Positions 1 to 5,848 of a DNA stretch of 10,772 nucleotides are shown here, piece by piece. This DNA comes from Pseudomonadota bacterium (lineage in GTDB: Bacteria > Desulfobacterota > Desulfobacteria > Desulfobacterales > Desulfobacteraceae), in assembly GCA_018812385.1 (NCBI GenBank), contig JAHJDU010000262.1, forward strand, positions 1-10,772. The letters are read 5' to 3'. Below the pieces are notes generated by a model that saw only the letters and a program-made list of their open reading frames with translations, was not told the origin of the DNA and made no database searches. The position numbers and the translations under genes are program-made. The first letter of the stretch is position 1; each line of letters starts with the position of its first letter.

Positions 1-301
1 AATCAAAATCAAAATCAGATTTGCCCATTTCCTTTAACTCATGAAAGATAATTTGCCCGGCAGTTTCATAGTCCTCGTATGAGTTGTAAATCATGTGAGC
101 ATCAGCATTTTCAAAGTCTTCTTTTTTCTCATATCCAAACATCTTCAACATTTCATTGTTCACCCACTTGAAAACCCTGTTTTCCACAAGACAAATTCCT
201 ACAGGAGATGATTCCAGAATTTTTTCAAGAATCTTTTGCTGATTTGTTAAGTTTTCATCCCTTTCTTTGACGCTTTTCTTTTTATTTTTATCTTTCTTCA
301 T
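1..301 (-). CDS. PAS-domain protein, N-terminal part (cut by window edge)
   Basis: An open reading frame starts with ATG at 301 and runs off the left edge without a stop, giving about 100 residues. AGGA lies about eight bases upstream of the start. The first 20 residues are very rich in Lys and charged, followed by a PAS-like segment from about residue 23: ILESSPVGICLVEN, then VFKWVNNEMLKMFGY, the typical strand, strand and helix opening of a PAS sensor domain. The end reads SDFDFD, encoded by a short AATCAA-type repeat. PAS domains sense small ligands, redox state or light and usually sit in front of a histidine kinase, cyclase or regulator module, but that output part lies outside the window, so the function cannot be named. 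No signal peptide or membrane segment is seen in the visible part, so it is probably cytoplasmic. It is divergent from the sigma-54 activator gene. Confidence 0.8.
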   Translation of the reverse strand, partial: MKKDKNKKKSVKERDENLTNQQKILEKILESSPVGICLVENRVFKWVNNEMLKMFGYEKKEDFENADAHMIYNSYEDYETAGQIIFHELKEMGKSDFDFD

Positions 302-433
302 TTTTCATCCTGGCAAAGTATTATAACTTGTTATGCAATTCGATTTTATGTAATAATATTCCAAACAGATAAATTATAACAATGATGATATGAAAGCAAT
401 CTCTTATATGAATAATTCTTTGGAAAAACTTAA
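302..433. other. Divergent intergenic region, probable promoters both ways
   Basis: This AT-rich stretch of 132 bases separates the leftward PAS gene from the rightward sigma-54 activator gene. Rightward, TTGTTA (328-333) and TAATAA (351-356) are 17 bases apart, a weak sigma-70-like match. Leftward, a perfect TATAAT is read on the minus strand at 325-320, but it has no good -35 element and would leave a very short leader. I see no -24/-12 element here and no convincing operator. Both promoter calls are tentative. Confidence 0.35.
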
Positions 434-1954
434 ATGAAATCTTTTGAAGAAGTCTCGCTTCTGTACGAAATCTCTGAGGCCTTGAACCAGCACATGGACA
501 TGAAAAAATCATTGTTCAAGGTATTAAGCGTTCTCTCTGAATCCTTGAACCTGGTCAGGGGTATCATTTTTTTGATCAACTCTGAAACCGGTGAAATCCG
601 GATTGAAATTGCCCATGGCATTTCTGAAGACACCACCCGGCAAATCAAGTACCTTCCCGGAGAAGGCATAATTGGCAGAGTTATTCAAACCGGAGAACCG
701 GCTGTTGTCCCGCGGATAAGTGAAGAGCCGTTATTTTTAGATAAAACCCAATCAAGGAATATTGTGGAAGGCCGGGACTATTCTTACATCTGTGTCCCCA
801 TAAAAAAGGATAGCCGTGTCGTTGGCGCCATCAGTGCAGATTGTCCCTTTGAGGGCAAAAAATCCCTGGAAAAAGGAGAAAAACTTTTATCAGTTGTAGC
901 AGCCATGGTTGCCCATCATGTCATCCATATTGAAACCATCCGGGTTGAAAAAGAACAATTAAAAACAGAAAACATCAGACTCAAATCAGAACTTGAAAAT
1001 AGATACAGTTTTAGCAATATCATTGGAAACTCCAACAAAATGAGGGAAGTTCTTCAAATGATCTCCCAGGTATCTTCTTCGTCAGCAACTGTTCTGATAA
1101 GGGGAGAAAGCGGAACAGGAAAAGAGCTTGTTGCCAATTCAGTTCATTATAACAGTGCTAGAAATAAAAACCCGTTTATCAAAATAAATTGTGCCGCCAT
1201 TCCGGAAAATCTTATTGAAAGCGAATTATTCGGCCATGAAAAAGGGGCGTTCACCGGGGCTTCCCACCTGAAAAAAGGCAAATTTGAAATAGCAGATCAA
1301 GGAAGTATTTTTTTAGATGAAATCGGTAATATGGCACTTTCCGCCCAGGTAAAACTGTTAAGAGTCCTGCAGGAAAAAGAATTTGAAAGGGTCGGCGGAT
1401 ATAAGCCCATCAAAACCGATGTCAGAATTATTGCTGCAACCAATTCCAATCTTGAAGAAATGGTTCAACTGGGCAAATTCAGGGATGATCTTTATTTCAG
1501 ACTGAATGTCTTCCCTATTTATATTCCAAGCCTTAAAATGAGAAAAACAGATATCATTCAACTGGCCGACCATTTCCTTGAAAAATACAGAAAAGAACAA
1601 GGCAAAGATATCAAACGGATCACAACCCCTGCCATTGACATGATGATGGAATACCACTGGCCCGGAAATGTAAGGGAGCTTGAAAACTGTATTGAGCGCT
1701 CCGTCATCCTCTGTAATGAAGGCGCCATCCACAGCTATCATCTTCCAGCCACCCTTCAGACAGGCATTAAATCCAAAACTCTTCCCAGCACCCTTGAAGA
1801 TGCTGTCGCCCATCTTGAAAAAGAAATTCTGATGGATTCGTTGAAAAACACCAAAGGAAATATTAATAAGGCTGCCAGACTCATTGGGATTACTGTCAGA
1901 AAATTTTCTTATAAGGCTGAAAAATATGCTATCCTCTATAAAGATTACAGATAA
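434..1954 (+). CDS. NifA-type sigma-54-dependent transcriptional activator (GAF-AAA+-Fis)
   Basis: This 506-residue cytoplasmic bacterial enhancer-binding protein would use ATP hydrolysis to remodel RNA polymerase carrying sigma-54. Domains in order: a GAF sensor at about 20-165; a short, probably coiled linker at about 168-190; an AAA+ domain at about 194-430; and a Fis-type helix-turn-helix at about 472-500. Visible AAA+ motifs are Walker A GESGTGKE (224-231), the sigma-54-contacting loop GAFTGA (271-276), Walker B SIFLDE (291-296), the arginine-finger region FRDDLYFRLNVF (R350, R356) and sensor II GNVREL (411-416). The end (GNINKAARLIGIT, then RKFSYKAEKYAI) and the GAF region resemble NifA, but no nitrogenase genes are in view, so a nif role is unproven. 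There is no receiver domain, so it is probably controlled by a ligand on the GAF domain or by a partner rather than by phosphorylation. GGAAA lies about seven bases before the ATG. A sigma-54-like promoter follows at 2057-2071. Confidence 0.93.
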   Translation: MKSFEEVSLLYEISEALNQHMDMKKSLFKVLSVLSESLNLVRGIIFLINSETGEIRIEIAHGISEDTTRQIKYLPGEGIIGRVIQTGEPAVVPRISEEPLFLDKTQSRNIVEGRDYSYICVPIKKDSRVVGAISADCPFEGKKSLEKGEKLLSVVAAMVAHHVIHIETIRVEKEQLKTENIRLKSELENRYSFSNIIGNSNKMREVLQMISQVSSSSATVLIRGESGTGKELVANSVHYNSARNKNPFIKINCAAIPENLIESELFGHEKGAFTGASHLKKGKFEIADQGSIFLDEIGNMALSAQVKLLRVLQEKEFERVGGYKPIKTDVRIIAATNSNLEEMVQLGKFRDDLYFRLNVFPIYIPSLKMRKTDIIQLADHFLEKYRKEQGKDIKRITTPAIDMMMEYHWPGNVRELENCIERSVILCNEGAIHSYHLPATLQTGIKSKTLPSTLEDAVAHLEKEILMDSLKNTKGNINKAARLIGITVRKFSYKAEKYAILYKDYR

Positions 1955-2056
1955 CTTGAAAACCAGGGCGCTTACAATCATAAGAGTACCACAATGTCGG
2001 CGACGATAAAAAACTATGAACAATAAAAGAATGGGGTTGTTAAAAATCAAAGGATC

Positions 2057-2071
2057 TGGGGTATTACTTGC
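2057..2071 (+). promoter_or_regulatory. Candidate sigma-54 (-24/-12) promoter
   Basis: The bases TGGGGTATTACTTGC match the ends of the sigma-54 consensus TGGCAC-N5-TTGC: TGG at -24 and TTGC at -12, with the required ten bases between GG (2058-2059) and GC (2070-2071). The middle bases of the -24 block (GGT instead of CAC) do not match. A T-run follows the -12 block. The element sits about 50 bases before the NlpC-like gene and just after a sigma-54 activator gene, the context in which such a promoter is expected. A possible upstream activator site is the imperfect inverted repeat TGTCG-GCGA-CGATA near 1996-2009; it is not a clean NifA box (TGT-N10-ACA). Confidence 0.5.
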
Positions 2072-2096
2072 CTTTTTTAATATAGTTTTCTATATC
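2068..2096 (+). promoter_or_regulatory. Overlapping sigma-70-like promoter with inverted repeat
   Basis: TTGCCT (2068-2073) and TATATC (2091-2096) are separated by exactly 17 bases, a reasonable sigma-70-type promoter placing transcription start near 2103. It shares TTGC with the sigma-54 candidate, so the two would be alternatives. A perfect inverted repeat ATATAG-TTTT-CTATAT (2080-2095) spans the spacer and most of the -10 box and could be an operator, or could be chance in AT-rich DNA. A good ribosome site (AGGGGGA, 2110-2116) follows before the ATG at 2122. Confidence 0.4.
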
Positions 2097-2121
2097 TGTC
2101 TTAAGACTAAGGGGGAAATCC

Positions 2122-2676
2122 ATGAAGAAAATTTTCATCGTAGCAATATTAATTTTGTTCGGCGCTATTTCTGTATGGGGTTTAGATACTGACAAAACTG
2201 ATGAATTAGCCAAACATGTGAATGCTTATTCAGAGGAACAAAAAAAGATTTTTAGACAAAGTATCCCTTCCATTGCAAAACAATTTATTGGCATCCCCTA
2301 TAAGCTTGGAGGAAATCCCCCAGAATCAGGGACATCTGACAATTCCAATTTGTTCTTTTCCATTTACACCTTAGCTGCCCAAAAGGCCGGGTTGTCTTAT
2401 AAAGAATATATGCCCATGAAATATTTTTTACGCAACATAAGGGAAGTGGATGAAAAAGATCTTAAAAATGGAGACCTCATCGTTCTCAACGATGGTCATA
2501 CTGCTATGATTTATCAAGTTGAAAATACAGGGAAAATTCATTTAATCTATGCATCAGAAAAGAGACAGCAAGTTTTATCCTTTAACAGTGATAATATTGT
2601 GTTTCAAGTTTACTGGCTGGAAAATCTCAAGGGCTTTTTCAGGCTGTCAGATATAATGCTGGCGCCAGCTAATTGA
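2122..2676 (+). CDS. Secreted NlpC/P60-fold protein, catalytic residues replaced
   Basis: This is a 184-residue protein with a clear signal peptide (MKK, then a hydrophobic stretch to about residue 20, likely cut near VWG/LD). There is no lipobox cysteine, so it is probably periplasmic. From about residue 50 it follows the NlpC/P60 (CHAP-like papain fold) pattern: AKQFIGIPYKLGG (52-64), GTSDNSNLFF (70-79), NGDLIVLNDGHTAMIYQ (116-132) and IYAS (142-145). In active family members, which cut peptidoglycan stem peptides, the second segment reads D-C-S-G. Here it is D73-N74-S75-N76, so the nucleophilic cysteine is asparagine. H126 is kept, but the residue where the second histidine is usual (IHA) is Tyr143. 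It therefore looks like a pseudoenzyme, perhaps binding peptidoglycan or a partner. The reading frame is intact with a strong ribosome site, so it is not a decayed gene. The phosphatidyltransferase gene follows after 38 bases and is probably co-transcribed. Confidence 0.75.
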   Translation: MKKIFIVAILILFGAISVWGLDTDKTDELAKHVNAYSEEQKKIFRQSIPSIAKQFIGIPYKLGGNPPESGTSDNSNLFFSIYTLAAQKAGLSYKEYMPMKYFLRNIREVDEKDLKNGDLIVLNDGHTAMIYQVENTGKIHLIYASEKRQQVLSFNSDNIVFQVYWLENLKGFFRLSDIMLAPAN

Positions 2677-2714
2677 TGAATAAAAAAATTTCTTTAATCA
2701 ATTGAGACCATAAA

Positions 2715-4001
2715 ATGGAAAGATTTTTTGTTATTGTTGTTTCCGCTGCTATTGGAACGGCTTTTTTCTTCTGGCTTTCCCAGGCTGTTAAAAAGCAATC
2801 TATGAAAGACTATATCCTGTCACACCAGTGGCTTTTGCACCCGAACGCAATTTGCTACTGGCGGACAGCCCTGGCTACCCTGGGCTTTGTCCTTTACTTT
2901 TTTACCCCTTATCAATCCATTGCTATATTTATATTTACCTTTGCAGCAATCCTTGATGGCGCTGACGGTGTTGTGGCAAGAGGATGCAATCTTTCGACCC
3001 TCTGGGGAGAATGGCTGGATCCCATGTGTGACAAATTGACCTATTTGCCACCTTTGATTGGATTTGCCTATGCAGGAATTATATCAATAGAATTGGTATG
3101 GATCCTTGTGGTCATTGAATTTGTGGGCCAGTTTTTTGCCCGGCGGATTTTGACCTGGATCAGATTTTCCGGAGCTGCCAATAATTTTGGAAAAATAAAG
3201 GCCATTATCTGCTTTGGCCTTGTTATTTTATGTGCATTGATGGAGAAAAACCAGGGATTAATAAACATTGTTGATGAAGTGCTCATGGCCTGCATTATAC
3301 TTTCATCCGCATCTATGATCTTTAAATTTATCCCCAACCGGCTCTATGCAGATATCCTTTCTGGTCTTAATTTTATTTGTGGTGTAACAAGTCTTATCCT
3401 GACCCATAATCGTTATTTTGCCTGGGCAATTTGTATCATCATCGTCGGGCAATTGTTTGACCTGTTTGATGGCCGTATGGCTCTAAAGCATGGCGGAACC
3501 AAATATGGTCCTTATTTGGATGATATTGCTGATTTTGTCAGCTTTGGGCTGGCACCAGCCTATGTGATTGTGCAAAAAGGCGGTTCACTCTCTTGGTTTG
3601 TCGGTGGTATCTTTGTTATTGGGGTTGCTTTTCGCCTCTACCGGTTTATCGCAATGGATAAAAAGCGGACCGACCTTCCTGGGGGTATATTCAACGGGCT
3701 TCCAAGCCCTGCGGGAGCGTTGATCGTTCTTGGTGCCTCTCTTATTGCAACTCCAGGCATATTGTGGGGGATGACCTGTGTCTCTGTCGGCTTAATGGTG
3801 AGTCATATCCGGTTTGCCCATTTTGGACGGGTGATCCTCAAGCAGATCCCTAAACCTGTATTTTTTATGATCAGTGCATCAATTATCATTATACTTTCTT
3901 TTATTTTAAAAACAAAAAATGTCCAGATGTTTGGATATCTGATTCTGGGTTCTGTTCTTGTCTATATGGTTGTAGGAAGGAAGTGGGTAAGGACCTCTTA
4001 A
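2715..4001 (+). CDS. Tandem two-domain CDP-alcohol phosphatidyltransferase (PgsA-like + PssA-like)
   Basis: This is a 428-residue polytopic inner-membrane protein. CDP-alcohol phosphatidyltransferases transfer a phosphatidyl group from CDP-diacylglycerol to an alcohol and carry the motif D-x2-D-G-x2-A-R-x8-G-x3-D-x3-D. Copy 1 is perfect: D81, D84, G85, A88, R89, G98, D102, D106. It is preceded by HPNAICYWRTAL (42-53) and followed by FGKIKA (158-163), both as in phosphatidylglycerophosphate synthase. Copy 2 has D249, D252, G253, A256, G265, D269 and D273, but Leu257 stands where Arg is expected and the spacing is one residue short. Its surroundings (LNFICG 218-223, DFVSFGLAPA 273-282, FNGLPSPAGA 326-335) resemble phosphatidylserine synthase. 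Single-domain members are about 180-270 residues, so this is a fusion or internal duplication. It could make two head groups, or one half could be structural. The ribosome site is weak (GAG at 2704-2706). The stop overlaps that of the convergent MaoC gene. Confidence 0.85.
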   Translation: MERFFVIVVSAAIGTAFFFWLSQAVKKQSMKDYILSHQWLLHPNAICYWRTALATLGFVLYFFTPYQSIAIFIFTFAAILDGADGVVARGCNLSTLWGEWLDPMCDKLTYLPPLIGFAYAGIISIELVWILVVIEFVGQFFARRILTWIRFSGAANNFGKIKAIICFGLVILCALMEKNQGLINIVDEVLMACIILSSASMIFKFIPNRLYADILSGLNFICGVTSLILTHNRYFAWAICIIIVGQLFDLFDGRMALKHGGTKYGPYLDDIADFVSFGLAPAYVIVQKGGSLSWFVGGIFVIGVAFRLYRFIAMDKKRTDLPGGIFNGLPSPAGALIVLGASLIATPGILWGMTCVSVGLMVSHIRFAHFGRVILKQIPKPVFFMISASIIIILSFILKTKNVQMFGYLILGSVLVYMVVGRKWVRTS

Positions 4002-4498
4002 GGCTTTAAGGGATAGCTTTCCTCTGCCAGTTGATTGGTTGGATCACCCTCTTTTACCATGGTTCTTAGAATGGCTTTTTCTTTTTCCATTGGCAGACGG
4101 CCTGTCATATGGGCAGAACAAACCTGTATTTTATCCTGGTTGATAAAAACGGCCTCAGCTTCTGCCCGGTTATTTCCCTGGATTTTGGTTATGGTTACAC
4201 TACATTGGATTGTATCTCCAAAATATACGGGATGAATAAATTTAAAATTCATGCCCGTGGCAAGCCAGCCCACCTGGCCGCCAAATTCGCAGAGCATTGA
4301 CCCAACCAGAAGGCCATGGCAGATAAGCTCCTTAAAACCTTTTTCCTTTGTCCAGCGCTCATCATAATGAACCGGGTTGTAATCCCTTGTCATATCACCG
4401 AATAAAAGGGTTTCTTTTTTTGTAAACCTTCTTTGATATATAAAGGAATCTCCTGGTTTAAGACCGTTGATTGCTTTTAAGCGAATCGGGTTTGCCAT
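3998..4498 (-). CDS. MaoC-like hot-dog dehydratase / (R)-enoyl-CoA hydratase family
   Basis: This 166-residue soluble protein belongs to the MaoC/PhaJ hot-dog family, which hydrates enoyl-CoA (or acyl carrier protein) substrates to (R)-3-hydroxyacyl thioesters. The hydratase motif is present: GDMTRDYNPVHYDERW (34-49) with the catalytic pair D39 and H44, followed by F55 and HGLLVGSML (61-69), where S67 lies in the position of the usual oxyanion-side serine. The early KPGDSFIYQRRFT segment is also typical. The substrate cannot be told from sequence; fatty-acid or polyhydroxyalkanoate metabolism, or mesaconyl-type substrates, are options. GGGA lies about five bases before the ATG. The gene starts 17 bases after the M23 peptidase stop, so it is most likely translated from the same message, though no functional link between the two is evident. 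Its 3' end overlaps the phosphatidyltransferase gene by four bases. Confidence 0.88.
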   Translation of the reverse strand: MANPIRLKAINGLKPGDSFIYQRRFTKKETLLFGDMTRDYNPVHYDERWTKEKGFKELICHGLLVGSMLCEFGGQVGWLATGMNFKFIHPVYFGDTIQCSVTITKIQGNNRAEAEAVFINQDKIQVCSAHMTGRLPMEKEKAILRTMVKEGDPTNQLAEESYPLKP

Positions 4499-4515
4499 AT
4501 TTTTCCCGGGCTCTT

Positions 4516-5775
4516 CTATGTTGACTTTTTATCGTTGGAACCCAGTTTTTGGGCTGTCAGGATTCTGGCGGATAATTCAATTGTTCTTGCAATAAAGGCT
4601 TCCATTTCATCGGGTTTGATGGGGTTTGCCGATGGCGGCTGATGCTTGAGCGGATCCACAAGTTTTCCATTTTTCGTCATTCGAAAATCAAGATGGGGCC
4701 CAGTGGCATACCCTGTCATTCCCACATATCCGATTACATCTCCCTGAAATACTTTTTTATTTTTTTTCATGCCCCGGGCAAATTTAGACATGTGATTATA
4801 ACTCGTAGTATATCCATTATAATGACGAATATGAATATAGTTCCCCATGCCCCCTCTGTTGTAGCCGATTTCCGTGATGACCCCATCCCCCACTGTTTTT
4901 ATGGGTGTGCCTTTGGGGGCTGCATAATCCACTCCAGGATGAGACCGATACTCTTTAAAAATAGGATGAAGTCTTTTTTGGGTAAATTTGGATGAAATTC
5001 GTGAAAACGCGAGAGGTGCTTTTAAAAATGCCTTTTGAAGTGATTTCCCTTTCTCATCATAATATCTGGACACCCCATTTGGGGTTGTATGCAAAAAGGC
5101 TTTAAAAAGAGTGCCGTTATTGGTAAAAAAAGCGGCATGAATCTTACCATACCCTGAAAGTGTACCATCCCGATATCGTTTTTCCACAAGAACCTTGAAC
5201 TGGTCTCCGGCTTGGAGATGCCGGAGAAAGTCAATGTCCCAGGCAAAAATATCAGACATTTTTTGTGCCAATTCATTTAATTCCCCTGATTTTCTTACTG
5301 CCTCAAACAGGGTGGATGTAATGGTAGAAGATACCACCTCAAGATCTACATCATATTGGATCGGCATTTGGTTGATGGAGAATATGTCTTTTTCTTTTTG
5401 AACAACCAGCCTGTCTTTCTTATTGATTTCATATTCAAAACCAACCAGGTGATTCTCCTGCAAAATAATTTTATACGGCCGGCCTTCTCTGATACGTGTA
5501 AAGGGAAAAATATCTGAACTGCGTCTGCTTATCTCGTATATGGTTTTTAGTGGAAGATATTTATTGAGTAAAGAAGATATAGTATCGCCCCTTTTCACCA
5601 TCCCTTTTACAACTTGAATGTCGGGCAGGATGATTGAAAGGGACGTATTGGTGTTTTTATCTGAATTTGAAGCTGCAACTATGTTTAAGCAGCAATTAAA
5701 AAGAATGGCGGCAGTAAAGAGTATAAAAATAGTTCTTTTTGTATAAGCCCTTTTCCGGCTCCGGCATATTCTCAT
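4516..5775 (-). CDS. M23 family zinc endopeptidase, MepM-like (peptidoglycan hydrolase)
   Basis: This 419-residue envelope protein is predicted to cut peptide cross-links of peptidoglycan. I start it at ATG 5775 because AGGAAG lies five bases upstream; the frame also has a TTG at 5829, but that lacks a ribosome site. A basic N-terminus (RSRKRAYTKR) precedes one hydrophobic segment (about 15-36), a signal anchor or signal peptide. Then come a LysM/OapA-like segment (about 54-105, with KRGDTISSLL), a middle domain typical of MepM/ShyA (with FEAVRKSGE and LQAGDQFKVLVE), and the M23 domain at about 260-380. Metal and active-site residues are H279 and D283 (HPGVD), H328 (YNHMS) and H361 (GPHLD). 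The last motif is usually H-x-H; here the second His, normally a zinc ligand, is D363, so zinc would be held by Asp. I recall similar HLD forms in related MepM-like proteins, so the enzyme is probably active. It follows PFOR after 73 bases, and MaoC follows after 17. Confidence 0.9.
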   Translation of the reverse strand: MRICRSRKRAYTKRTIFILFTAAILFNCCLNIVAASNSDKNTNTSLSIILPDIQVVKGMVKRGDTISSLLNKYLPLKTIYEISRRSSDIFPFTRIREGRPYKIILQENHLVGFEYEINKKDRLVVQKEKDIFSINQMPIQYDVDLEVVSSTITSTLFEAVRKSGELNELAQKMSDIFAWDIDFLRHLQAGDQFKVLVEKRYRDGTLSGYGKIHAAFFTNNGTLFKAFLHTTPNGVSRYYDEKGKSLQKAFLKAPLAFSRISSKFTQKRLHPIFKEYRSHPGVDYAAPKGTPIKTVGDGVITEIGYNRGGMGNYIHIRHYNGYTTSYNHMSKFARGMKKNKKVFQGDVIGYVGMTGYATGPHLDFRMTKNGKLVDPLKHQPPSANPIKPDEMEAFIARTIELSARILTAQKLGSNDKKST

Positions 5776-5780
5776 GTCTT

Positions 5781-5786
5781 CTTCCT
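5781..5786 (-). promoter_or_regulatory. Ribosome binding site deciding the M23 peptidase start
   Basis: On the minus strand AGGAAG is followed by five bases and then ATG at 5775. The upstream in-frame TTG at 5829 has no such site, so the shorter protein is preferred. Confidence 0.75.
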
Positions 5787-5848
5787 GTTTAAATAACCAT
5801 TCAACAAAATTCTTTGGAACAATATACAAACAAAGATCTTTAGTAAAG

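Noticed and set aside
1358..2050. Long minus-strand open frame (230 codons) opposite the sigma-54 activator
   Set aside because: It lies antisense to the conserved AAA+ and Fis domains, has no recognisable domain, and its start lies in a gap with better-supported promoter signals for the other strand.
2658..2703. Palindrome GCTGGCGCCAGC (2658-2669) and inverted repeat AATTGAT/ATCAATT (2671-2703) after the NlpC-like gene, as a terminator
   Set aside because: The first can form only a four-pair stem, the second is AT-only in character with a long loop, and neither is followed by a clean T-run; the next gene begins 38 bases on.
3996..4012. Hairpin CTTAA-GGCT-TTAAG at the convergent gene ends as a shared terminator
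   Set aside because: Five strong pairs only and no T-run on either strand.
5776..5829. TTG start giving an 18-residue longer M23 peptidase
   Set aside because: No ribosome site before TTG, whereas ATG 5775 has AGGAAG at ideal distance followed by a normal basic signal sequence.
5831..5848. Palindrome AAAGATCTTT and CTTTA-G-TAAAG between PFOR and the M23 gene as terminator or operator
   Set aside because: Neither can form a stable hairpin with a usable loop and T-tract; also only a 15-base spaced promoter-like pair nearby, so no separate promoter is called.
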